DNA from: Marsupella aquatica | Taxonomy: Eukaryota; Marchantiophyta | NCBI GenBank assembly: GCA_973895155.1 | Contig: OZ316892.1 | Coordinates: 4,216,001-4,280,000 of the forward strand | Reading direction: 5' to 3' | Length of the DNA: 64,000 nucleotides | Shown: positions 32,084-42,000 of the stretch, piece by piece | How the letters are laid out: every line of letters starts with the position of its first letter | Position numbering within the stretch: the first letter of the stretch is position 1 | The notes under the pieces: model-generated | Databases searched by the model: none | The model's input: the letters and a program-made list of their open reading frames with translations, nothing else | What the model was told of the DNA's origin: nothing | Made by a program: the position numbers and the translations under genes

Positions 32084-32881
32084 CAAGGGGTGTGAGACAG
32101 ATGCACAAGGTTATCTATCCAAGGCCTGATTTAATGGAATTTCTTGAGAAGGTGGCAGATCTATACGACATTGCGATCTGGTCGTGCATGTTCAAACGGA
32201 ATATTCTATCTTGTGTAAGGCTGATACTTCGACCCGAAGTTTTGAAACGTATTAAATTTATATGGGGACAAGAATCAACTCGACTTATTGGGAAGAATAA
32301 TAATGACATCCCCTTATTTGTCAAATATCTCTCGGACATTGCCGCCGATATTAAAGATTACAACATCGAGAATGTCATTCTTATCGATGACGCTGCATAT
32401 AAGACGAGCCTTAATGACTTCTATTCATCGCTGTATCCCGATGCATATTCTGGGCTTGATGATGACCTATTTTTTAGAAAGAAACTATATCCATATCTAT
32501 GCGACATGTCAATTGACAAGTTGACATTCCGCGAGCTCCTTAGTGGATATGGGATTCCAACGTTCTCTCAAGAAAATCTTGAGAAAGATTATATTGATAA
32601 GACGAATCTTTGGAGGAGAAATGTGATCATTCGTAATTAGGGGAATAAAGACCATTTAGAAAAGTTTGACGAATTTATGAAATACTTATCTGTCGAAAAA
32701 GACCGTGCTATAGAAGCCCGAGATAAGTCCAATAAGTAAACATTTATTGTTTATTATCAATTATTATTTATAAATTGATTGAAATTGAACTTTTGGGAGT
32801 GATGCGCCCGGTCGCGTGGTTGTTTGCAATTACATAATATGAGAATCGAATTGTTCATTTACAAGTGTCTAAGTGGAGCAG

Positions 32882-33572
32882 GTCGCGTCAACTTCTAGTT
32901 TTAGGACTGGAAAACTTCCTGTGCTCTGTTTCAAAATATACTCCTCAGCTCAAGTCAACACCCGGAATTCGTATCAAATCTCTATGTGTCGTTTCGAGGC
33001 CGCATCTTCATGATCTTATAAAATTCTGTTATGATCATTTTGATGTGATGGTCTGGTCTATTCTCAACGATAAACTGGTTTATCAGATACTTTCAGAAGT
33101 GTTATCGAGCACCGACCTGTCGTAGCTGATATATGTGTTCACGCGGGATCATTGCTGGAATCTTGGTTATGTGAAGAAAAATTATAAGACTGTTGTCTTC
33201 AAATCTATCGAGAGACTACGTGATATGTTTCAAGATTATCAACCAAAGAATATAATCCAGATTGATGCCTGTCCTTCCCATACATGCCTGACAGCTGTAT
33301 GCGGATTATTGTTCGCTAAGTCGTTTCAAGGATCATTGGATGATGTCTTTTTGAGGGATGACCTCATTCCATAGTTACGAAAGCTATCAAATTCAGGGCT
33401 TTGTCTTGTGTTCGCTAACAAGTTCGATTATCCCATCTGGTCGATTAGAAATCTACATCAAGATTGGGATCTGAACGAGGATATATGGGAGCATCTGTAC
33501 GTGCAGAGACATGCGGATCAAGTTCTTATCAAGCACTTCAACAGACGTCACTTATCAATGGCCAGAGTGTAG
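32882..33572 (+). pseudogene. FCP1/NLI-type HAD module 2, degraded
   Basis: This module starts after a probable acceptor (ggagcag at 32875-32881). Its core LLVLGLENFL aligns with the DxD motif of its neighbours but has lost the first Asp. RPHLHDLIKFCYDHFD and VMVWSIL match the conserved R-P-x-L..F and D-V-x-V-W-S motifs. In-frame TAGs lie at 33123-33125 and 33372-33374, and the frame ends at another TAG, 33570-33572, after NRRHLSMARV. At the second TAG the sister modules have Tyr (IPYL), so that change need not be CAG-derived. Catalysis is impossible without the Asp pair; at most it could bind. Confidence 0.65.
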
Positions 33573-33658
33573 AGGATGTTTTCTCTGTAATATGTGACGC
33601 GACCATTCGTGTGACTACATCCATACGGGCTCATGCATCTTCTTGTGTTTCTTTATAG
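33573..33658 (+). other. palindrome-bearing spacer/intron between HAD modules 2 and 3
   Basis: It contains GACGCGACCATTCGTGTG (about 33597) and ends in a consensus acceptor (tttctttatag). The donor side is not clear. Confidence 0.4.
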
Positions 33659-34534
33659 GAGATTCATTGCAGCAGAGAAAATGGGCTCATAGTTTTAGAC
33701 GTGGAGCATCTACTCTGTTACACTGCACCGCATTCCCAACTGATGGCGGTCTCAACTGGAATTTGGATTGGGAATATATACGTTTTTCCAAGGCCTCATC
33801 TTCACGAATTCTTGAGATTCTATTTTGAGAATTTTGATGTAGGGATCTGGTCCTCTCTTGGGAAGAACCTTTTAGATCAGATTTTAGCATCTATTTTTAC
33901 TGCGATGGAAATGGCCTCATTTAAGTATATTTGGGATCAGTCTCATTGTTACTTATGCGATTGGGTGACATCAAATAAGCGGATATTTTTGAAGTGTTTT
34001 GAGAAGGTTGGAATTTATACAAAGGCATATCTGCAGCAAAATATAATGCTTATCAAATCCGATGCATTTCATGCTTGTTTAGATCCTGTTGTTGGATCAT
34101 TATTTCCGCCCAAATATTTTGGGTCGGTCGACGACAGTTTCCTGATTAACTTGTTGATTCCGTATCTTAGCAAGCTAGCAAACTCTTGTGAGCCGCTTGT
34201 CATTGCCAATGGAAGAGATTATCCAGATTGGTCAGTTAAATCTATTTTTAGAGATTATGATTATAATCATACTCTATGGGAAGACCCTGTGATTCAGAGG
34301 CATGGAGATAGATATCTAGTAGAGCAATTTAACAGACGCCCAATTTTGGACGCTTCCAAAATAAATAGTCGGCATGAGATCAGATTAATTTGTATTGTCG
34401 TTCTAGAAACTATTTGTAAACTCCTTATATACTGGTTATCATATATAAAGGATCTCAAAGATTTATTTCTCTATTATTATTATTCGCGTGAGCATGTCTC
34501 TTGGTCCCGTCAAGTTGGATTGGTTAAAATGTGA
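33659..34534 (+). CDS. FCP1/NLI-type HAD module 3
   Basis: The best preserved of the three HAD modules and free of stops. From the acceptor at 33658 the frame reads GLIVLDVEHLLCY (DxE in place of DxD), RPHLHEFLRFYFENFD, VGIWSSLGKN, FKYIWDQSHC and IMLIKSD, then LIPYLSKLANS, ending shortly after FNRRP. This matches the plant FCP1-like/NLI-interacting-factor subfamily whose usual motifs are R-P-F-x-x-F-L-x-F and G-x-W-S-S. The second Asp of DxDx is Glu, so a scaffold role is more likely than phosphatase activity. The last ~60 codons are hydrophobic and may be read-through beyond the true end. A palindrome follows at about 34558. Confidence 0.7.
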   Translation, partial: EIHCSRENGLIVLDVEHLLCYTAPHSQLMAVSTGIWIGNIYVFPRPHLHEFLRFYFENFDVGIWSSLGKNLLDQILASIFTAMEMASFKYIWDQSHCYLCDWVTSNKRIFLKCFEKVGIYTKAYLQQNIMLIKSDAFHACLDPVVGSLFPPKYFGSVDDSFLINLLIPYLSKLANSCEPLVIANGRDYPDWSVKSIFRDYDYNHTLWEDPVIQRHGDRYLVEQFNRRPILDASKINSRHEIRLICIVVLETICKLLIYWLSYIKDLKDLFLYYYYSREHVSWSRQVGLVKM

Positions 34535-34575
34535 CGTTGCAGTCATTTTCAGGGTTTCACGCGCAGCCACGCGTC

Positions 34576-36318
34576 ATGTCGCCCCCTTTTTATTAAAATA
34601 ATAATATTTAGTGATTTTCGGAATTTCCAAAGTTCGGTTTTCCTTAAATTGGGGTTCATGATGCTTTGGGCCACATATGTAAATGAAAAGAACCTGGTTG
34701 GCCAGAATACACAAGTCCTACTTGCTATGAATTTCCTTCTTGCAGCCTTGTCTTTTAGGTTCAATTTATGTTTCCTGGAGATGGGGTCTCCTACTCCAAC
34801 TTGCATGCAAAATCAGGGTTCTTGCTTGTAGAATTCAAAGTGTCACAAAGCTACATCTTCTAAGTACATTTACAGGTACAAGAATGTGTGGTTCACAAGA
34901 GGTGGGTGATATTGTTAGTGAGCGTAAGACTCTACCGGAGGAGGCATTTCAGAACATTTGGTGCGCTTCATGTTACATTATGCAATAATGAGTTGCTGTT
35001 GCTGTGCTTGCATCAAATTGGGCCAAATACATGTGGTGGAGTTCATTTGGCATTGTGCAAAAAAGTATCATGCTGGCTAACATCAGAATTTGAGCAAAAG
35101 TATATTGACAATATTTGAGCAAATGAAGCACCAAATATCAAACTCAATTTCTGAACAGTATTTACCTAAGTATTATTCACACAAGGCCACTGACAAGTAG
35201 TGGTGAATTTGGTAAACTTATATCCCACTACATCCCATTTATTGTTACACAATTAGACTTAGTTAGTCTAGTTCTGGTGACGAGGCCTATTGTGACCAAA
35301 ATAATTGTAATTACATATGTTTTCTCATCATGAATCATTTTTTACTGCATGATTTAGTATCATCTTCATGACAGTCAAAATGAGTTCTCATACAGGAATG
35401 ACCCAGCCATTTGCCTGAGTACTAGTGAATTTTGGTTTCCCCCCGGGTTTCCCAGTCTCATTCGATGGTCATTGCAAGGTTCTCTTGGATTTTCGGTATC
35501 GATATATGATCATTTGACTTCTCAGTTTTGCATATGTGGATTCATAGGCACTTAACCTTAAATTTGTAACCACCACAAATAAAATTGTTTTCAAAGATTC
35601 ATAGAGAATATTTTTGAGGTTGAGTGTCTATGAATGCACATATCCGAAACTGAAAAGTCAAGTGGTCATAAGCGGAAAGCAATGTTGATGTGGCATAGAA
35701 GGGGAGGTTACGTTTGTGACTCATAAGCCAAATAACTAGGGGAATTTAAAGGTTTTTCCTTATAGCCTGGGTGGCAGAATACTTTGTAAAGGAGAAGATG
35801 ATGAGAATCTTCCTGATCAAACTTTGTATGTTGATTTGTGCGAGTAAGAGCTACCTAGATTTCTGATGGTAAGATATTCCTACTACTGGCTACTGGGATG
35901 TTAAGTGGGCTAAAACAAACAAAAAAACCTGGCAACTTTTTGTATGAAGTAGCCAAGTTAGGTGAAATGGATTGTTTTTGCTGCCAAAAAAGGCCACGTG
36001 TCAATTCAAATGGTCAGGAGAGCTCCCTACTGTCTTCCCAGAGCAAAACCTGGTGTACTCAGGTTACTAAAATAAGTCAACAATGTTTTCAATAAAGTAA
36101 AAAAGTGCTAGTATTTTGTTCTCTCCTAACCTGGTGGACAGTGGAGATTTAAAGTTCAGTAGTGTTTGCACAAACAATGGATGAGTCATCAAAACGAAGG
36201 ATTTGGACACTTGGACAGGGAAGGGAGCTGGCCATGCCCTAAGTCAGTCATTACTCTAACCGTAATGAGGGGGATGCCAAGGCAGGGCTAGTGACTAGTC
36301 AGTGCTATAAGACAAATG
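34576..36318. other. intergenic DNA right of the island
   Basis: AT-rich sequence without a supportable gene or island palindrome. Confidence 0.5.
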
Positions 36319-36436
36319 GTTTTATCGTGGGATAGAAATCCATTCAACTTGACACAATTGGTTTTATCATGGGATAGAAATCCATTCAACTTGACACAAT
36401 TGGTTTTATGATGGGATAGAAAATCCATTCAACTTG
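36319..36436. repeat. 42-bp tandem repeat, three units
   Basis: ggttttatcgtgggatagaa + atccattcaacttgacacaa repeats at 36319, 36360 and 36402 with single-base changes. Confidence 0.85.
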
Positions 36437-37537
36437 CGGGCATATGTCACATAGCACAAGACAAAATCATTTCAATTTTACCGATTGTCTTTTTTACCAA
36501 GAATCTTCCAGATTGACCCATGCATTCTCCTCGTCAACTAGATAACATATGCTGTTCTCTTTCTTTGTTTTTTGGCGCTAAGGAAATATTTCCTTTGTCT
36601 TTTGTGGAGTCTCCACTGACTTTACCTTTTGTCATGTTGGGCCCTAATCTTGTTTAGTTAATTAAGTGTTTGCTTGCGAGTAAAGACCCAGATTGTTTTA
36701 CTCAACTCATGCATACAAGTTGCATAGCATCTCATTCGAAACTTTCTCAAGTGACTACTTGTCAAAGCGATGTTTATATATTGGCTCATAGCCAAATATG
36801 TCACTTACCTTTGTATTGGTAGCAAACTATTTTTGGGTGGGAATCTGGCAAAATTGGCCAAAGAAAGAAAGCCTCTGCGCTGACGGGAAACAGGGAGGCA
36901 AAGAACTAAGGCAGGATCTGAAATGAGCGAGAGTTGAAATGAGAAGTTAAATAGGGGATGAGCTTGGCCAGATGGAACAGCTATGTAGGGGCAGTCGAGA
37001 AAGTATTATTTTGAGTTTAATTCTATGGCTACCGTAGCAAGAGTGAGGGTGGCTTTACAGGCCTTGGGGGCACTTGTGATATATTTTCACCAATTCAAAA
37101 TTGGAGGGCCACATCTTGTCCAGGCCCAAAATAATTTGAAATGAAATTAAACAAATGCAAATCCCTTGAATGAAGGAACCCAAAGTTTGGAAACTACATC
37201 TTGATCACCCGTTTAAAATACTACTAGATAATATAGAGTTGTACGTAACTAAAGAGGATGATAGACACAGTGAGGAGTCCGATTACAGGCTAAAATTGCT
37301 AAAATTGAGTACCGTAAAGTCTGTGGAGAAGTTGTTTAACCCAGAAACTACCAGGTGAGATATATCCTCCACAAGTGCTGCATGCAGGTGGTCTCTATTC
37401 CTTCAAAGTTTAGTTTGTCTTGAAGTTTAGTCTCGTATGAAATCTGGGTGACTTTTAGGGGAAAGCAAGTCTAGGAGGCCTAAACACAGTTTCTCCCAGG
37501 TATAGGACACTTACTCACCTGTGAACTTGACTTGAAA

Positions 37538-37792
37538 TTCTGGTTGACTCCTCTGGTTTCAGCCACTATTTACAACTCTAATTAGTCAAATGCGGTTTGC
37601 ACAGTGCTCTAGATAGTAACTGATGTGAGCTTAAATAAGATGACTAGGGAGTTCTGGTTGACTCCTCTGGTTTCAGCCACTATTTACAACTCTAATTAGT
37701 CAAATGTGGTTTGCACACTGCTCTAGATAGTAACTGATGTGAGCTTAAATAAGATGACTAGGAGGTAAATAAGATGACTAGGGAGTTGACAA
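37538..37792. repeat. 114-bp tandem duplication plus short echo
   Basis: Units at 37538 and 37652 both start ttctggttgactcctctggt and end taaataagatgactaggga. A 20-bp echo of the end is repeated once more near 37767-37786. Confidence 0.85.
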
Positions 37793-37949
37793 GTCTCCCT
37801 AACAACTGGATTTCAATGAGTGTGCAAGCTAGTGCGAGAGTGATGAGTTAGGCGTGGAAAAGGTGCATAGTGGCACCTTTAGGTCTGTCATTTTGTTTGG
37901 AAAAAATGTCACCATAATTGAATGGCCAGGAAAGCTTCCGGCCAGATCA

Positions 37950-38345
37950 ATAGTTCATTAACAAACCATGAAACAGAATGAGCAGGATTGCATTATTAGT
38001 GTTTAGATCAGATAGATAACCCATGAGAAAGAATGAACTACAGTGGATAGGGACACCATGACAAAGAATGAACTATGTTTAGGTAGCTAGAAAATGAAAC
38101 CATGAGAAAGAATGAACGGGATTGCATAAATTGTATTTAAATAGATGGATAAACCATGAGAAAGAATAAACTGGATTGCAAGTGTTTGAAAGATAGATAA
38201 ACCATGAGAAAGAATGAACGGGATTGCATAAATTGTATTTAAATAGATGGATAAACCATGAGAAAGAATAAACTGGATTGCAAGTGTTTGAAAGATAGAT
38301 AAACCATGAGAAAGAATGAACTATGTTTAGATAGATAGATAGAGA
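37950..38345. repeat. tandem array of accatgagaaagaatgaac units
   Basis: The phrase accatgagaaagaatgaac recurs with variable spacers. One long unit of about 100 bp (aacgggattgcataaattgt...gtgtttgaaagatagata) is present twice, around 38110-38210 and 38210-38310. A short GATA-rich run follows. Confidence 0.8.
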
Positions 38346-39041
38346 GACCCATATTATACTGTTTAGATTAGATAGTAAATCACTTCACATCTGCATTTCC
38401 TTGGCCCCAGTGCTTGTCGCCATAGCCCACTGCTCGCAGGAGCTCCGTTCTCGACGTCGTTTGCACTCGAGGACAGAACTTCGTTGGTGTTTAATTCCTC
38501 GAACGATGTCTTTTCACAACGAATACACCAGATTTTTGAGCGAGACTTTGTTTTGACCGCCGAGAACTGAAAATCCCCGCACCTACTCCGGATTGTAAGG
38601 CATCAGCGGCGGCGCTGAATAATCTGAATCTGGCTCGCCGAAATGCGAGCTACGTACTAAAGCTTTGCTTGTAAAGTGAGGGATGGGAACCTTGTGTGAA
38701 CCGGGTTCTAATTTTGTCGAAAAGTGTATCGATGCGAGCTCGGTAGTAAGAGCTCGTTGCATCTAGATTGAAGCTTCAGATTCAAGAAGGTGCGATTTCT
38801 TGCGCTGCTGTACGTATTGCCTTTGTCAGTAATTATGCTGAAGTAGAATACAAGTTTAGATTAAAGAAGGCGCAATTTCACTCTGCACTTTGGAAATTTT
38901 TAATGCTAGCTTAGAGGTTCAGATTCTGAAGATTGCGACTCAATTCAAGCTTTACTTTGAAATTTGTAATGCTGGACTGAAGGTCTTTAGATTCACGGAC
39001 TGGACGGCAGGGAATCGAAGGACAGGAAGTTATTGAAGAGC
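38346..39041. other. 5' flank of the ABCG gene
   Basis: Non-coding sequence that becomes less AT-rich; presumably promoter and 5' UTR. Partly duplicated phrases (attcaagaaggtgcgatttc and attaaagaaggcgcaatttc) lie near 38770-38880. No specific promoter element is claimed. Confidence 0.4.
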
Positions 39042-42000
39042 ATGGCGTCTCAAGAGATTGAACGGTGGCCAAGTTTCAACTTCCCGCAACTTGCTTCGGC
39101 GGAGCGGACACACCCAAATGAGCATCAGGAGCAGCCCGATGTCTTAGCTACGGAGCTTGGCAACCTGGAGACGCTTCTCGCAATAGACGACAATCTGGCG
39201 CGGTCGCATGCGACTCCTGAAATTCACTATGACGAAAAAGGTCAGGGACGAGCAGGACACAATTCTACGACGCGTCTCACTACAGACGACAATTCTATCA
39301 CGCCGCAGAAAAGAACTCCTGACAATTCTCACTATGAGGAAAGAGGCCAGGGGCGAGGAGGTCACAATTATTCGACGTCCCTCACTTTAGACGACACTTT
39401 AGAAGACACTTTAGACGACACTTTCATGCCGCCGAACGGGAGTCCTGAAAATCACTATGAGGAAATAGGACACAATTCTAAGGCACCTCGGGACCCGTTG
39501 CTGCATCACATCCGTGGCACCGGCGTAGAGTTCCAGGACCTATGCTACACAGTGGTAAAAAAGCAGAAGCAGGATGGGGTGTGGATCAAGCGCGAGGCGC
39601 ATCTTCTCCAGGGAATCACGGGGGCTGCTTCCAAGGGGGAAGTAACAGCAGTCCTGGGACCGAGTGGAGCAGGCAAGTCCACTTTGATGGATGCTTTGGC
39701 CGGGCGCATCGCCAGTGGAAGCTTGGGAGGAACGACCACGGTAGATGGACGGCTTGTCACCCCGACTCTCATGAAGAGACTGTCTTCCTACGTCATGCAA
39801 GACGATCAACTCTTTCCACTGCTCACCGTTTGGGAGACCCTGTGGTTCGCGGCAGAAGTGCGCCTGCATCGGGGCATATCACGTGACGAGAAGCGAGACC
39901 GAGTCACAAATCTCCTAGATCAACTCGGGCTCACAGTGCGTACTCGATCGTTAACTGCTAATTTAGCAATTCTGCCTTTCCATTCGCATAGAAATTTGTA
40001 TGTTTGGCGTGTTTAAATGATCGATGACAACTCTAGTTAACCAACAAATCAACAGCAAAAGAATTTTTAAAACGCATTCCGTGAGTACTCACCGACTCTA
40101 GCGCGAATCAGATGCGCTTTAGTACGCATACACCGGTGGTTACCTGAGCCACAAACAACAAACTCAATTATCCCATTCCTACTGGAGTTTAAGCCAGTTC
40201 TATTTAGCCTGATTCGAACCAACAGAACTCAAATAAAATCATATTCGAATAGAATTTTGCTCCCACTTAAGAATATGCCGATCGGCCTGGGGATTGGATA
40301 TTTGAGTAAAATTGTTTACCAGCCTGAAGGGGTTAGTGAGGACATTGATTCATGCTGTCAAACTCGGAAGTTAAAATTCAGAGATTGCCCTCGGGACAAG
40401 CCTACTGCTAGATGAGTCCAGAAATTTTGGAGAGAAATTTTGGAAACGCAACGTTGTTTATCTATGCATGCATAGGCAGATCGCCAGAAAGATAACTTCG
40501 CTGAGCAAAGATGAAATTGTTCTGGGGTTAACAGAACTGGTGCCTATGTACCACGACTTGCTTCCTCGATCAATTGGTGGACTTTGACTGCAACAAGTTA
40601 GTTTCATAATAACGTAAGAGAGTGAATTCTATGACGTACATCTCTGACCAAAAATCGTTCTCTCTCGATCAGACAGCACAAAATACGTATATTGGAGACG
40701 AGAAAACAAGGGGAATCTCCGGCGGGGAAAAGAGAAGAGTATCGATTGGAGTGGATATCATCCACGGCCCTGCGTTGCTGTTCATGGACGAGCCTACAAG
40801 CGGTCTTGACAGTGGAAACGCGTTCAACGTCATCGAGAAAGTGCACCGCATTGCCAAGGCGGGAAGCACAGTGATTCTCACAATTCATCAGCCTTCTTTT
40901 CGTATTCTGCGGTTCGTCAATCGTCTCATCGTCTTGGCAAGGTACCGTGTAATTCCTACAGCTCATTCAGCTGTATTGTCGGAACGATTGGCCCTGCTTT
41001 CCTAATTTTATCAAATCACATTTGCGTATTATTTTTCCGTAGTTGATCATAAATGTGGAGCTTTAAAATCTGAATATCAGAGAGCGTGAATACTCAATCT
41101 AAAGTAAAGATGATGTGTCTTATGAATTGAACAACTAAGTGCTATCTTAGATTACTCGGGTAGCAATGGTGGGTTCAATGACTTTTAATGGTCAACAAAA
41201 CATAATAGGAGCAAATTCAACGAGAAACGCAGAAGCATTTGTTTCCGTCCGCAGGCTTGGAGGTGGTTGCCGAAGATGTCTGATGGAAGCCCTTGCACAA
41301 ACCAAGCCTGCTTACAGGACTCCAAAGGCCCCTAGGATTTAGAAGCTCGACAGAGCCTGCAGTTCGAGATAATCCAAAGTGATTGGCTTCAAGCCAGTGA
41401 GAAACTTGTGGCTCTCAGACAACAAAGAAACTTCAACGGGCTGTGGTACTGATCATGCGGATGGCGTGGATTCTGCAGAGGGCAATTGATATACCAGGGA
41501 GGTCCAAACTACCTCTCTACACACTTAGCTGGATTCGGGCGCGTAGTGCCTCGTGCAGAGAACCCGATGGAGTACCTTCTTGATGTAATCCAGGAGTACG
41601 ACAGTTCCGCTCATGGGATAGAGCCTCTTGTGCTGTACTATAACGACGGCACCCAGTTGAACCCCAACGATCCCGAGTTTTCAACAAGTCCTGTAAGAGG
41701 CAAGAGAACCGCAGTTAGCGAATTCATGCAGAGGGAACAGCCCCCCATGCCAGAAAGAAACATGACATCGGAGACGATATTGTCAAAGATCGCGCATCCA
41801 TTCCTGCACTTAGGTAAACCAAAGACACCCGACTACACTTTCGAGGCGATGGAGGGCGGCTACGGGCTTTATGACGATACAGATGACGGATATGATCATT
41901 CGCTTGATAGAAGCCCGAAACTGGCCTCCCATTTCTACAAAGGCCTCATAGAAGGTCTGGCGGACAGATTCTTGACCCCAACCTGGACGTCCCCCAGAAC

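Larger units (their letters stand above)
28232..32739 (+). pseudogene. FCP1/NLI-type HAD module 1, split by an insertion
   Basis: The exon begins with a Pro/Ser/Lys-rich linker and reaches the HAD core VIFDLNRVLIW at about 28410. The frame is cut by the mobile element at 28492 and resumes at 32094 with the R-P-D-L-M-E-F and DIAIWSC motifs typical of plant FCP1-like HAD proteins, then FIWGQES and VILIDDAAYK. The reading frame on the two sides agrees exactly once one target-site copy and the insert are set aside. In the DxDx(T/V) motif the second Asp is Asn, so phosphatase activity is doubtful; DLN variants occur in plant relatives. A TAG at 32638-32640 precedes about 32 more codons ending at TAA 32737-32739. 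Confidence 0.75.
14250..34575. other. palindrome-marked island (candidate large mobile element)
   Basis: Variants of one palindrome, arms CACGCGAC and GTCGCGTG with a 2-nt centre, recur throughout this span: in the leader repeats, in two satellite arrays, and singly in the introns or spacers between coding blocks (about 21190, 22390, 23745, 25560, 25599, 28180, 32803, 33598, 34558). I noticed none before 14.2 kb or after 34.6 kb. The motif thus marks one unit containing the multidomain coding run at 20.6-34.5 kb and perhaps the DUF7869 gene to the left. Termini and a target-site duplication for the whole unit were not identified. Confidence 0.6.

Noticed and set aside
20633-34534. Endogenised giant virus (NCLDV) segment, suggested by F-box, Ulp1 and ParB-like genes with inter-gene palindromes
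   Set aside because: No major capsid, packaging ATPase, B-family polymerase or other hallmark gene is visible, and the blocks have spliceosomal introns and plant-type HAD modules.
37170-37358. 62-codon frame with mixed composition and a gtgaga-like end
   Set aside because: Too short, with no recognisable motif and no neighbouring exon to join.
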